Assembly: GCA_964510855.1 (NCBI GenBank)
Contig: CAZEDB010000015.1
Span: 1-37,085, forward strand
Reading direction: 5' to 3'
From: UBA8828 sp964510855
GTDB taxonomy: Bacteria > Verrucomicrobiota > Verrucomicrobiia > Opitutales > UBA953
DNA length: 37,085 bases
Part shown: positions 1 to 9,538 of the stretch, in pieces
How the letters are laid out: each line of letters begins with the position of its first letter
Position numbering within the stretch: the stretch's first letter is position 1
The notes under the pieces: generated by a model
Seen by the model: the letters and a program-made list of their open reading frames with translations, nothing else
Told to the model about the DNA's origin: nothing
Databases searched by the model: none
Made by a program: the position numbers and the translations under genes

Positions 1-79
1 CCCTTCTTCTTGTTTTCACTCCTTCATCTCCCCATCAGCTTGCTCGCCTTGGTGATGGATCGAATTTGGCACAACTAAG

Positions 80-643
80 ATGGAAAAGTCGGCTCTGCGT
101 TTAGCCCTGCGAGCTCAACGACGAGCTTTAAGTTCGACCGACTTAATTCATGCAGAAGCAGCGGCACGCACGCACCTTTTAGCTTGGGAGGGTTGGAAAT
201 CAGCCCAAGCCGTGGCCCTCTATTGCGATGCCCGGGGCGAGCTACCCACGCAAAGCCTCATCACCGAAGCCTTAAATCGAGGCAAGCGCGTGGCACTCCC
301 TTGTATGGAGTCGACCGGTATGCGTCTGCGTTGGATCACGGCGCTCAATGAACTTAAACTCGACGCTCAAAAGATAAAATCTCCCGGGCCGCAGGCGCCG
401 GAGGTGGACTTAAACAGCTTGGACCTGATGCTAACTCCTGGGGTGGCCTTTGACCGACGTGGAGGACGACTCGGACAAGGGGGTGGCGACTACGACCGTT
501 GCCTACTCCAACTCCCTGCCCGCACCGCAGTCGTGGGTCTTTGTCACGATTTCCAGCTGCTTGAAAACGTCCCCCAAGAGCCCCATGACCGCCGCGTGGG
601 CTGGATTCTTACCCCCTCGGGTCTATTCAAGGCCAAGGATTAA
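80..643 (+). CDS. fthC: 5-formyltetrahydrofolate cyclo-ligase
   Basis: 187-residue cytoplasmic enzyme of the 5-FTHF cyclo-ligase (MTHFS/YgfA) family. It converts 5-formyl-THF to 5,10-methenyl-THF using ATP and so returns stored folate to one-carbon metabolism. The family signature RRGGRLGQGGGDYDR (phosphate/ATP-binding loop) is at residues 126-140. The basic N-terminus (KSALRLALRAQRRAL) matches the usual start, and the length is typical. The ATG at 80 has no obvious Shine-Dalgarno site. The gene is 48 nt ahead of uvrA in the same direction and may be the first gene of the long run to dprA. The family call is secure; operon membership is inferred. Confidence 0.95.
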   Translation: MEKSALRLALRAQRRALSSTDLIHAEAAARTHLLAWEGWKSAQAVALYCDARGELPTQSLITEALNRGKRVALPCMESTGMRLRWITALNELKLDAQKIKSPGPQAPEVDLNSLDLMLTPGVAFDRRGGRLGQGGGDYDRCLLQLPARTAVVGLCHDFQLLENVPQEPHDRRVGWILTPSGLFKAKD

Positions 644-691
644 GTCCCGCCGCTTGCCAAGTGGCACGAAGTTGTTGGGATAGAAGGTTCG

Positions 692-3600
692 ATGCAAGCC
701 ACGCGACCCGACTGCATTCGCCTCCGCGGCGTACGGCAAAATAATCTCAAAGGGTTCGACCTCGATATTCCGGTTGGAAAATTAATCGTGGTTACGGGCT
801 TAAGTGGGGCGGGTAAATCCTCTCTAGTTTTCGATACCCTACATGCCGAAGGTCAACGTCGTTACGTTGAAACCTTTTCGCCTTACGTCAGGCAATTTTT
901 AGAGCTACTGCCCGCTCCCGCGCTCGACTCCGCCGAACATATCCGACCCTCGGTTGCCATTCGCCAAGGCAACTCGGTGCGCACCTCACGCTCGACCGTA
1001 GGCACGATGACCGAACTTTGTGACTGGTTTAAAGTTTGGTTTGCCCATCGCGCAGAATTATTGGACCCCGCAGATGGTCGACCGATTAAACCCGGTGGCC
1101 CTGAAGCGGCCTGGGAACGCTGCTTAGCAAACTTAGCTGGCAAAGAAATCGTGGTGGGCTTTGCCGTCGCTAAACCGGCCACGTTGGCGTGGGACGTAAT
1201 TACTGCCGAGTTTACCAAAGCTGGCTTCACCCGCGCTTGGGCCAAACAATGGCTCCAACTCGGCGAGAGCATTGTACCAGCCGAGACGCAGGAAATTGTC
1301 GTCGTCCAAGACCGCGTCCGCATCGAAGCCGCTGCTCGCGGGCGTTTCGACGAAGCTGCACGCGCCGCCTTTCGTCTCGGCGGCGGCCGACTGCGTATTC
1401 TTAATCTCGATGGCAAAGAATGCTTACGCGTTTCTGAATCGTTGGAGTCCCCCATTGATGGTCGACGTTTCCGAGCGCCCACTCCCGCACTCTTTACTTT
1501 TAATTCGCCCGTAGGCGCCTGCCCTGCTTGCCGCGGGTTCGGACGTACCATTGGTATCGATTGGGCAAAAGTTATTCCTGATCCCAGCCTGACGCTCGCC
1601 GAAGGCGCCATCGCCACCTTCCAAGGTAATGTCTATGGCGAAAGCCAACGCGACTTGCTGCGTGCCTGCCGTCGTCTCGGCGTGCCTACCGATCGCCCTT
1701 GGACGCGCTTGAGCGAAGCGCACCGCACCTTAATTCGTGATGGTGAACCCGGCTATGAACCGGGAGAATGGGAAAGTAAATGGTACGGGGTCCGAGGTTT
1801 CTTCCGTTGGCTAGAATCGACGACCTACAAAATGCACGTGCGCTTCTTCCTCGCACGCTATCGCGCCTACGAAACTTGCGTCTCATGTAATGGGGCTCGC
1901 TTCCAACCCGAATCCCTTTGCTGGCGCTGGCAAGGTGAAACCCTACCCGCACTCTATGCGCGTACCGTCACCGAACTACGGGCCCTCCTCGCCCCCCATG
2001 GAGTCGATCGCGCCCGTCACCCCGCAGAACACGCCCTCGAAGCCATCCTCGCACGCCTAGGTTATCTTGAGGCGGTGGGCTTGGGCTATCTCACGCTCGA
2101 TCGCCTTTCACGCACCCTCTCGGGCGGCGAAGTTCAACGCGTCAATTTAACTTCGTGTCTCGGGGCTGCGCTCGCTGACACGGTATTCATTCTCGATGAA
2201 CCCAGCGTGGGTATGCATGCGCGCGACATCGGTAAGATGATCGGCATCCTGCGCGGCTTGGTTGCACAAGGTAACACGGTGGTCGTGGTGGAACACGATG
2301 AATCGGTAATGCGTGCCGCCGATTGGCTGATTGAAATTGGCCCCCGACCGGGAGCCGAAGGCGGCAACCTCGTCTATGCTGGACCTCCAGAGGGGATTCT
2401 CAAACAGGCCGATTCACCCACTGGTGCCTGGCTGGCGGGCAAGCGCGTGCCTGAGACACGGCGCATTCGTGCCCTACAAACCTCTACCCCACGTCTTCGT
2501 ATCCATGAGGCGAGCGTGAATAACCTTAAAAAGGTGAGCTTTGATTTGCCCATGGGGCGACTCACCGGGCTCTGTGGCGTTTCAGGTTCAGGTAAATCCA
2601 CCCTGCTTCACCAGATCCTCGCCAATCGTGATCCTGAAACTGGCGACGAACGCACCGATCCCTCGCCTTATTTAAAATTTGATCAAGCCGTAAGCGAAAT
2701 TGCTTTAGTCGATCAATCACCCGTCACCCGCACCTCACGCTCGAACCCTGCTCTTTATACGGGAGCCTGGGATGCGATTCGTAATTGGTTGGGCAACTCT
2801 GAAGCTGCCCGCGCCGAAGGTTTAACCCCGTCGCATTTTTCCTTTAACGCGGGGGAGGGTCGCTGTGAACGTTGCGGAGGTGCAGGCTGGGAGACGGTTG
2901 AGATGCAATTTTTATCCGATGTCTTAGTACCCTGCCCTTCCTGTGAAGGTCGGCGCTTCCGCGATGAAGTGTTACGACTGCAAGTTGACGGTAAAAGTGT
3001 CGCCGACCTCTTGGCCATGACCGTGACCGAAGCTCGCACCTTCTTAGGTGCACGCACGCCTGCGAGTGGGCAACTCGCGGTCTTAGAAGAAGTGGGCTTA
3101 GGCTACTTACGCTTAGGCCAACCTTTAACCACGCTCTCGGGCGGCGAAGCGCAGCGACTAAAACTAGTACGCTTCTTAGGAGATTTAGATAAAAAGCCTG
3201 CTCGAGGTAAGGCCTCAAAGAGCACCCCTGCCGGCGCGCTCCTGCTACTCGATGAACCCACCACCGGCTTACACCGTGAAGACGTCGCTCGCCTCCTCGG
3301 CTTACTCCAACGGTTAGCAGATGCTGGGCATTCCTTAATCATTGTTGAACATCACCGCGATGTCTTAGCCGCTTGCGATTGGCTAGCGGAGCTCGGACCG
3401 GAAGCGGGCCCTGGCGGCGGGCACATCATTGCCCAAGGAACGCCGAGCGAACTCGCGCGCGGGACCACGCCTACCGGTCGTTTATTAGCGGGCGGAGATA
3501 ACGCCTTCGCCACGCCGACGGCAGCCCCTTCGCAACCACGCCCCGAAGCCATTGAGCTCCGCGGCGCCCGCGAACATAATCTGCGCGACCTCTCCCTCGA

Positions 3601-6256
3601 TTTACCTCACGGACAACTCACGGTTCTTACCGGCGTTTCAGGATCTGGAAAATCTACCCTAGCGTTTGATATTCTTTTTGCCGAAGGCCAACGTCGGTTC
3701 CTCGAATGCGTCTCCGCTTATGCCCGACAATTTGTCGAGCAGCTCCCCAAGCCCGACCTCGACGCGCTCCGCGGCCTCCCCCCTTCGGTCGCGATTGAAC
3801 AGCGCATTACCCGCGGCTCTTCAAAATCGACCGTAGCGACCGTAACCGAAGTGGCCCAATACCTCCGCGTCCTCTTTGCCCGGGCCGGAATTTTACACAG
3901 CCCAGTAACCGGCCTTGCCCTCGTTTCGCTGACAGAGGATGCGATTGTCCGCCAAACCGCCACTGCCGCCAGCAAAGCCGGTAAAGCAGGCTTGCTCCTC
4001 GCCGCTCCGTTGGTGCGCGGTCGCAAAGGTCACCATCGACCTCTCGCTGAATGGGCCCGCGAGCAAGGCGCGACGCAACTACGCTGCGATGGTACATTGT
4101 GCGCGGTCGCAGGATTTACCGGGCTCGATCGCTATCGGGAGCACGATGTTGATGTGATTCTGGCTAACTTAAGTCGCAACGGCGATGTCACACCCGCAGG
4201 TGGAGAAACGGAATCCGGCGAGCGTGCCTTACGCACTGCCGTGCGGGCCGCGCTGCGCGCCGGCAAAGGAAGCTTACTCTTGTTAGACGCTAAAGGGGTT
4301 GAGCTGGCTCGCCTCGCGACCTCGCGGGTCGATGCCGCAACCGGGCAATCCTATCCGGAAATTGATCCCAAACATCTTTCGTGGAATTCACCCCGAGGTT
4401 GGTGTCCCGCTTGCCGCGGTCACGGTCGCGAAGTCGATCGCTTCGCTTCCGATGAAGCCGAGACCTTACACGAAGACGCCATCGCCGATCGCGTGGGCGA
4501 GGCCGCCTGCTCCACTTGCGGTGGCGCTCGCTTAGCTCCGCTGGGACGTGCGGTACGTCTATCGGCCGGTAAACGCAGCTTGTCGCTACCCGAGCTCTTA
4601 GCGCTCCCGCCTGATGAGGTCTTAACCTTCTTAAACGCTCTCAGCTTGGGCGCGCGAGAACGGGCCATCGCCACCCCCTTGCTACCTGAAATTTCAGCAC
4701 GCCTGCGCTTCTTGGCTGGAGTAGGTTTGGGCTACCTCGCGCTCGATCGACCTGCCGACACCTTATCCGGTGGAGAAGCCCAACGTATTCGTCTCGCTTC
4801 GCAATTAGGCTCAACGCTCTCGGGCGCCCTTTACGTACTCGATGAGCCCAGCATTGGTCTGCACCCGCGCGATAACCAACGCTTGATTGCTTCCCTGCAC
4901 GACCTACGCGACCGCGGTAATACCGTCTTAGTAGTCGAACATGATGAAGACACCATGCGCGCGGCCGATCGCGTCGTCGATTTGGGGCCAGGCGCGGGTC
5001 GATCGGGTGGCCAAATCTTAGCCCAAGGCTCGGTTGATGAAATTATGGCCTGTGCAGCTTCACCCACTGGAGCCGCCCTGCGTGAACCGATGACCCACCC
5101 CATGCGGCAAAAGCGTCGTGAGGTAACACCCCGAGGTAAAGAGGCGCCCTCGGGTTGGGTTGAATTGCGCGGCGCAGCGCTGCGTAATCTACGCGGCTTT
5201 GATTTACGCATTCCCCACGGCAGGCTCTGCGTCGTGGCCGGTGTTTCAGGCGCAGGTAAATCTACCCTCATTACCGATCTACTTGCGCCCATGGTGCGAC
5301 ACGCGCTCAGCCGCGAGAAAGATGGGGTCAAGGGCACCGAAGGCGCGGCATTAGGTTTAGGACAAAAATCCTTTCAGTCGTTATCTGGACTCAAAGGGTT
5401 TCGCCAACTCGTGGTCGTCGACCAAGATCCGATTGGCAAGACGCCGCGCTCCACGCCAGCAACCTACACCGGTGCTTGGGATTTAGTGCGGGAACGCTTA
5501 GCCCAACTCCCAGAAGCAGCCCTACGAGGCCTCGGCCCAGGCTTCTTCTCTTTTAATACCACCGGCGGGCGTTGTGAAGCCTGCTCAGGGGCTGGTCGTT
5601 CCCGCTTGGAAATGAGTTTCTTACCCGAAACCTACGTTCCTTGCGAAGCTTGTGCAGGTACGCGCTTTGGACCGGTCGCAGCCGGCATTCGTTGGAACGG
5701 AAAATCCGCCTCCGATATTTTGGCGATGACGTTTGAAGAAGCTGCCGTTTTCCTCGCCCCTGATGTGCGCCTGCGCGATATGTGCGGACTAATGGTGCGA
5801 ACGGGATTGGGTTATCTAACCTTAGGACAAAGTAGCCCCACCCTCTCGGGGGGTGAAGCGCAGCGGCTCAAACTCGTGACCGAACTCATTCGTGGTCTAC
5901 CCACCTTTACCGAACGTGCCCGCGGAAAAGTTCAACCCAACCTCTACATCTTAGAGGAACCCTCGATTGGCCTTCACCCCGCCGATATTCGTCGACTCCT
6001 CGGGGTACTACACGAACTGGTTGATCAAGGTCACACCGTCATTGTCATCGAACACCATCCCGATATTTTAGCGGAAGCGGATTGGTTAGTAGAAATTGGT
6101 CCTGAAGGTGGGTCAGGTGGCGGCCATCTTCTCTACCAAGGCGCTCCTGAAGGCTTACTCGGCGTTAAGCATTCACCCACCGCACCCGCCTTGGCCCAGG
6201 CGTTGCGAAAGAGTTTGGAAACCTCAAAACCTAAGCTACGGTCACCCCGAGCATGA
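692..6256 (+). CDS. uvrA: tandem double-length excinuclease ABC subunit A (UvrA)
   Basis: 1854 residues, about twice the usual 940, because two UvrA units are fused in one chain (about 1-940 and 950-1854). UvrA is the damage-recognition ATPase of nucleotide excision repair. Four ABC ATPase sites are visible: Walker A at residues 36-44, 629-637, 981-989 and 1517-1525, and LSGGE signatures at 476, 815, 1358 and 1718. CxxC zinc half-sites occur in both units. In copy 1 the first zinc module spans C277 to C396, leaving room for the insertion domain. In copy 2 the equivalent half-sites (C1238, C1273) are only 35 residues apart, so that domain is missing. The fourth Walker B reads LEEPS instead of LDEPS (E1755). 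AGAAGG lies about 5 nt before the ATG. Double-length UvrA is known from Chlamydiae. The gene overlaps the next by ATGA. Confidence 0.97.
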   Translation: MQATRPDCIRLRGVRQNNLKGFDLDIPVGKLIVVTGLSGAGKSSLVFDTLHAEGQRRYVETFSPYVRQFLELLPAPALDSAEHIRPSVAIRQGNSVRTSRSTVGTMTELCDWFKVWFAHRAELLDPADGRPIKPGGPEAAWERCLANLAGKEIVVGFAVAKPATLAWDVITAEFTKAGFTRAWAKQWLQLGESIVPAETQEIVVVQDRVRIEAAARGRFDEAARAAFRLGGGRLRILNLDGKECLRVSESLESPIDGRRFRAPTPALFTFNSPVGACPACRGFGRTIGIDWAKVIPDPSLTLAEGAIATFQGNVYGESQRDLLRACRRLGVPTDRPWTRLSEAHRTLIRDGEPGYEPGEWESKWYGVRGFFRWLESTTYKMHVRFFLARYRAYETCVSCNGARFQPESLCWRWQGETLPALYARTVTELRALLAPHGVDRARHPAEHALEAILARLGYLEAVGLGYLTLDRLSRTLSGGEVQRVNLTSCLGAALADTVFILDEPSVGMHARDIGKMIGILRGLVAQGNTVVVVEHDESVMRAADWLIEIGPRPGAEGGNLVYAGPPEGILKQADSPTGAWLAGKRVPETRRIRALQTSTPRLRIHEASVNNLKKVSFDLPMGRLTGLCGVSGSGKSTLLHQILANRDPETGDERTDPSPYLKFDQAVSEIALVDQSPVTRTSRSNPALYTGAWDAIRNWLGNSEAARAEGLTPSHFSFNAGEGRCERCGGAGWETVEMQFLSDVLVPCPSCEGRRFRDEVLRLQVDGKSVADLLAMTVTEARTFLGARTPASGQLAVLEEVGLGYLRLGQPLTTLSGGEAQRLKLVRFLGDLDKKPARGKASKSTPAGALLLLDEPTTGLHREDVARLLGLLQRLADAGHSLIIVEHHRDVLAACDWLAELGPEAGPGGGHIIAQGTPSELARGTTPTGRLLAGGDNAFATPTAAPSQPRPEAIELRGAREHNLRDLSLDLPHGQLTVLTGVSGSGKSTLAFDILFAEGQRRFLECVSAYARQFVEQLPKPDLDALRGLPPSVAIEQRITRGSSKSTVATVTEVAQYLRVLFARAGILHSPVTGLALVSLTEDAIVRQTATAASKAGKAGLLLAAPLVRGRKGHHRPLAEWAREQGATQLRCDGTLCAVAGFTGLDRYREHDVDVILANLSRNGDVTPAGGETESGERALRTAVRAALRAGKGSLLLLDAKGVELARLATSRVDAATGQSYPEIDPKHLSWNSPRGWCPACRGHGREVDRFASDEAETLHEDAIADRVGEAACSTCGGARLAPLGRAVRLSAGKRSLSLPELLALPPDEVLTFLNALSLGARERAIATPLLPEISARLRFLAGVGLGYLALDRPADTLSGGEAQRIRLASQLGSTLSGALYVLDEPSIGLHPRDNQRLIASLHDLRDRGNTVLVVEHDEDTMRAADRVVDLGPGAGRSGGQILAQGSVDEIMACAASPTGAALREPMTHPMRQKRREVTPRGKEAPSGWVELRGAALRNLRGFDLRIPHGRLCVVAGVSGAGKSTLITDLLAPMVRHALSREKDGVKGTEGAALGLGQKSFQSLSGLKGFRQLVVVDQDPIGKTPRSTPATYTGAWDLVRERLAQLPEAALRGLGPGFFSFNTTGGRCEACSGAGRSRLEMSFLPETYVPCEACAGTRFGPVAAGIRWNGKSASDILAMTFEEAAVFLAPDVRLRDMCGLMVRTGLGYLTLGQSSPTLSGGEAQRLKLVTELIRGLPTFTERARGKVQPNLYILEEPSIGLHPADIRRLLGVLHELVDQGHTVIVIEHHPDILAEADWLVEIGPEGGSGGGHLLYQGAPEGLLGVKHSPTAPALAQALRKSLETSKPKLRSPRA

Positions 6257-8397
6257 GTACGCCCAAGCGCCTCCCCCCGCGCCGACCTACGCCTTATCGG
6301 CCGCCGGTTCGCAAGCGTCCGTCCGAAAGCAGCGGTCCACCTTTTTGGCTACTTCTTCCCTTACTGGGTATCGCCGGTTACTTTGCCTGGGATGTTTACC
6401 AAGAGCGTGCGCAGAGTTTTCGCGAGCAGGGTTTAGCCTATTCCGTAGTCGATGAAATTATGGGCCGTCCGCAAGTCGCCCTGCCTACGGCCACGACCCC
6501 TGCCGCCGCAACGACACCGACCCCGCCTAAAGTCGTAGCCGAAGCTAAACCTACCCCATCGGTTGCCCCCCGGATTGAGGCAGGTGTTGAAACTTCAGAA
6601 GACGATCGCCCTTACCCTTTCGTGGGTGCGCCCCTGCGTGATCCTAAACAACTCGAAAAGTTAATCACGGATACCGCTTACCGTCTCGCCGATGGTAAGT
6701 GGGAAACTCACGCCTCGCGCCTTGAGCGTGGTTTAGTAACCGCTTTTAAAACCACCTCACGCACCAACGGTGCTAAACGTTACGATGCCTTCTGGGAGAG
6801 CCGTTATTTTTCTCTCGGCGTCACCCAAGCAGCTTTTATCCGGCGCGCCACCCCCGAGGTTTTACGGGCTGTAGCTAGCCATGAGCCCGATGCTGATTTT
6901 CTCCGGGCGCTGTTAGCCCGACCCGAGGCACTGGAATCTTGGTTAAGCACAGTTAAGCCCAAAGACGACGTGGCTGCAGGCTTACGCACTTGGGCAGCGC
7001 TTTGGCGCGATGACAAACCGGAGCTGCGCTGGAAATACCAATCCCTGCAAGTGGCGATGGCGGTGGTTTATGACCGACCGATGTCATGGCGTCGACTCGT
7101 GCGCGAGGCTCACCCGATTGATCCCCTCAAACGTTATCGCTGGTATCGTGACCATGACTTAGCGAACCGACTCGAAACCCGTCTCACGCAATTACGTCCT
7201 GAAGAACTCGTTTGGGTGGTAGCCGCCGATGTTTCTGAAGAAGAAATGGATTGGGCGTTAAAAGAACTTCGTCGTGTACGCCAAGAAAGTTGGGGGCAAA
7301 CCTACGGCTCAATTAAGTACCGCATGGATTTTGTTACGGGAGGAAAGTCGGAGGGCCCTGACTATACCGATGGCTCGCTCGCCGATATTCTCAAATGTGG
7401 TGGTATTTGTATGCACCAAGGCCACTACGCCACTAGCACAGCACGGGCGGTGGGTATTCCCGCTGCCTATGTTACAGGCGAAGGTAATCGCGGCGGCCAT
7501 GCTTGGTTTGCCTACCTCTCGGGGAGAGGCGAATGGAATATGGATACCGGCCGCTACGGCGACGGTTATTCGTGTGGCCGTACCTCTGATCCTCAAACCG
7601 GCGAGGCCGTACCTGAATTCGAAGTTGAACTTTTAGGGGATCGTCAGCGGCGCTCAGGTGCAGCACAGCAAGCGCGTCGTTTAGTTATGATTGCAGGAAT
7701 CTACGAACGCCGAGCCGAGGACGACTTACAACTCGAGACCTTGAGTCAGGCGGTTGAGACCGCCGACCGCTTGCTCGACGTCTGGCAGGCCTATGTCCGC
7801 GCCCTCGAAGAACGCAAAACCACCACCCTCGCGACTTGGACCACAGTGGTGAAAGGCATGCGGTCCGCTTTCGATAAGTGGCCCGACTTACGCAACCTAG
7901 CGGACGATCTTGAATCGCGCTACCTAGCACCCACTTGGTCGAACAACCAAGCGCTTACCGCCTTACGCGGCCAATACTATCGCCTGCAGCGTGAGCATCC
8001 CGATCGCATGGACCTCATTCTCCGTGCGATTGAGCGCCAAGCCAAACACTGGAACTCTAAAGGCGAAAGTGAACGGGATCGGGTACGTAATCTGTATCGC
8101 GATGTGATGCGCGACCATGCCGATCACCTACCTACATTTAAAGCCGCGCTCGAAGGCTACTATTTAGCGGTGAAAGGCGATAAGGAGCAGGAAACCTTTT
8201 TCCTCAACGACCTTGAGCGCACTTATAAACGTAAACTCGATGGTGGGGGCGATGTCTTCCGCATGAAAACCGTCGCGAGCGTACTCGGCATGATGAAAGG
8301 TTATTTTGAACGCTGCGGACAAGCCGAACGCTTCCGTCGACTTGAGCGCGACCAAGAGGAAATTCAGAAGAAACTCGATAAGCTTAAAAAGTCATGA
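6253..8397 (+). CDS. membrane-anchored transglutaminase-like domain protein
   Basis: 714 residues, specific function unknown. The N-terminus is basic and proline-rich (1-28), followed by one membrane segment (about 31-46), an Ala/Thr/Pro linker (about 75-105), and a large domain that should be extracytoplasmic. A transglutaminase/papain-like triad is visible: Cys386 in GGICMHQ, His416 in GGHAWF and Asp431 in NMDTGRY. The arrangement is that of the transglutaminase core superfamily, which includes many proteases and peptidases. The remaining 280 C-terminal residues are charged and helical, ending in a Lys/Glu-rich coiled-coil-like tail, and resemble tetratricopeptide-type solenoids. The start ATG overlaps the uvrA stop (ATGA), and its own stop overlaps pdxJ the same way. 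I infer a cell-envelope peptidase or cross-linking enzyme; its presence inside this housekeeping run is unexplained. Confidence 0.8.
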   Translation: MSTPKRLPPRRPTPYRPPVRKRPSESSGPPFWLLLPLLGIAGYFAWDVYQERAQSFREQGLAYSVVDEIMGRPQVALPTATTPAAATTPTPPKVVAEAKPTPSVAPRIEAGVETSEDDRPYPFVGAPLRDPKQLEKLITDTAYRLADGKWETHASRLERGLVTAFKTTSRTNGAKRYDAFWESRYFSLGVTQAAFIRRATPEVLRAVASHEPDADFLRALLARPEALESWLSTVKPKDDVAAGLRTWAALWRDDKPELRWKYQSLQVAMAVVYDRPMSWRRLVREAHPIDPLKRYRWYRDHDLANRLETRLTQLRPEELVWVVAADVSEEEMDWALKELRRVRQESWGQTYGSIKYRMDFVTGGKSEGPDYTDGSLADILKCGGICMHQGHYATSTARAVGIPAAYVTGEGNRGGHAWFAYLSGRGEWNMDTGRYGDGYSCGRTSDPQTGEAVPEFEVELLGDRQRRSGAAQQARRLVMIAGIYERRAEDDLQLETLSQAVETADRLLDVWQAYVRALEERKTTTLATWTTVVKGMRSAFDKWPDLRNLADDLESRYLAPTWSNNQALTALRGQYYRLQREHPDRMDLILRAIERQAKHWNSKGESERDRVRNLYRDVMRDHADHLPTFKAALEGYYLAVKGDKEQETFFLNDLERTYKRKLDGGGDVFRMKTVASVLGMMKGYFERCGQAERFRRLERDQEEIQKKLDKLKKS

Positions 8398-9140
8398 GTT
8401 CACTCCGGCTTGGAGTAAATATCGACCACGCCGCCACCGTGCGCCAAGCCCGTTATCGCGGAGACCATAACTCGCCTCATGCCGAACCTAACCTTTTAGA
8501 AATCGCGCGTGAGGCTATAGCAGGCGGTGCCGATGGCATCACCGTGCATTTGCGCGAAGACCGTCGTCACCTCCAAGACAGCGACCTGGCTACATTAAGG
8601 GCGCAGAGCGAGATACGCCTGAACCTCGAGATGGCTTGCACGAGTGAAATGCAAGGCATCGCCCTACTGCATCGTCCAGCGGCGGTCTGTTTAGTCCCAG
8701 AGAATCGCCATGAAGTCACGACCGAGGGTGGCTTAGATGTTGTGGGTCAAGCAGCACGGGTCACCCAAACTGTAAGTGCCTTAAAACAAGTAGGGATTGA
8801 GGTTTCGCTTTTTATTGGACCCGACTTAGCACAAATCCACGCGGCCGCGGCCACGGGCGCTCCCGTGATTGAACTCCACACCGGCGCTTGGGCTCACAGC
8901 TTTAGCGTGGATGCCCAAGTTGAAGCACGGGAGTTAGCTCGACTGCATACTGCGGCAGCGCGTGCGCACGAACTTGGTCTCATGGTTAACGCGGGCCATG
9001 GTATTAGTTATGCCAATGTAGCTTCCATCCGCACGCTCCCTTGGCTCAACGAACTTAATATTGGACATAGCATTGTGGCTCGGGCCCTAACCGTCGGTAT
9101 GCGTGCCGCCGTGCGCGAAATGCGTAACGCACTCAAATGA
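8394..9140 (+). CDS. pdxJ: pyridoxine 5'-phosphate synthase PdxJ
   Basis: 248-residue cytoplasmic TIM-barrel enzyme. It condenses 1-deoxy-D-xylulose 5-phosphate with 3-amino-2-oxopropyl phosphate to give pyridoxine 5'-phosphate, the last ring-forming step of DXP-dependent vitamin B6 synthesis. The N-terminal signature GVNIDHAATVRQAR (residues 7-20), the GADGITVHLREDRRH segment (about 45-59) and the late NAGHGISYANV and LNIGHSIVARA motifs are characteristic, and the length is normal. The start overlaps the stop of the transglutaminase-like gene and the stop overlaps acpS, both as ATGA. The pdxJ-acpS pairing is a widespread bacterial arrangement, which supports both calls. Confidence 0.97.
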   Translation: MSSLRLGVNIDHAATVRQARYRGDHNSPHAEPNLLEIAREAIAGGADGITVHLREDRRHLQDSDLATLRAQSEIRLNLEMACTSEMQGIALLHRPAAVCLVPENRHEVTTEGGLDVVGQAARVTQTVSALKQVGIEVSLFIGPDLAQIHAAAATGAPVIELHTGAWAHSFSVDAQVEARELARLHTAAARAHELGLMVNAGHGISYANVASIRTLPWLNELNIGHSIVARALTVGMRAAVREMRNALK

Positions 9141-9538
9141 TGAATCTTTCTGGAGGCAATGTCCTAGGCTTAGGCGCAGACCTCTGTGCCGTGAGCCGCC
9201 TCGCAGCGGCACGAGCGCGTCATGGCCAAGCCTTTCTCGATAAAGTTTTTACCCCCGCGGAACAGGCCGAATGTCTCGGTCGCGGCGATCCCGATGCTTC
9301 TTTTGCTGCACGCTGGGCCGCTAAAGAAGCGGTGAGCAAAGCCCTCGGCACGGGGATTGGTCCGGAGTTAGGTCTTACCTCGGTGGCGGTACTTTGTGAC
9401 CCAACGAGTGGTGCTCCCCATGTTCAACTTGATGCGCTCGGCACGCGCACGCTGCAGGCCAAGGGAGGTTCCAAAATTCTCATCACTCTGTCGCACGAGG
9501 GTGGACAAGCCTTAGCCGTAGCCATGGTGGTGGCGTGA
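9137..9538 (+). CDS. acpS: holo-[acyl-carrier-protein] synthase
   Basis: 133-residue phosphopantetheinyl transferase. It moves 4'-phosphopantetheine from CoA to the serine of apo-ACP and so activates fatty-acid synthesis. The Mg-binding Asp in GLGADL (D15) and the RWAAKEAVSKALGTG segment (about 59-73, with E64 and K68) are the family's catalytic elements. Two start codons lie back to back (ATG at 9137 and 9140). The first overlaps the pdxJ stop and gives an 8-9 residue lead before the conserved strand. The stop overlaps the next gene as GTGA. Length is typical of the AcpS type (about 125). Confidence 0.96.
   Translation: MMNLSGGNVLGLGADLCAVSRLAAARARHGQAFLDKVFTPAEQAECLGRGDPDASFAARWAAKEAVSKALGTGIGPELGLTSVAVLCDPTSGAPHVQLDALGTRTLQAKGGSKILITLSHEGGQALAVAMVVA

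Noticed and set aside
883..1617. Long antisense reading frame (244 codons) within uvrA, and similar frames across uvrA and metH
   Set aside because: They lie opposite clearly coding UvrA/MetH sequence, are rich in Arg, Ser and Pro, and show no family motif; GC-rich genes give such shadows routinely.
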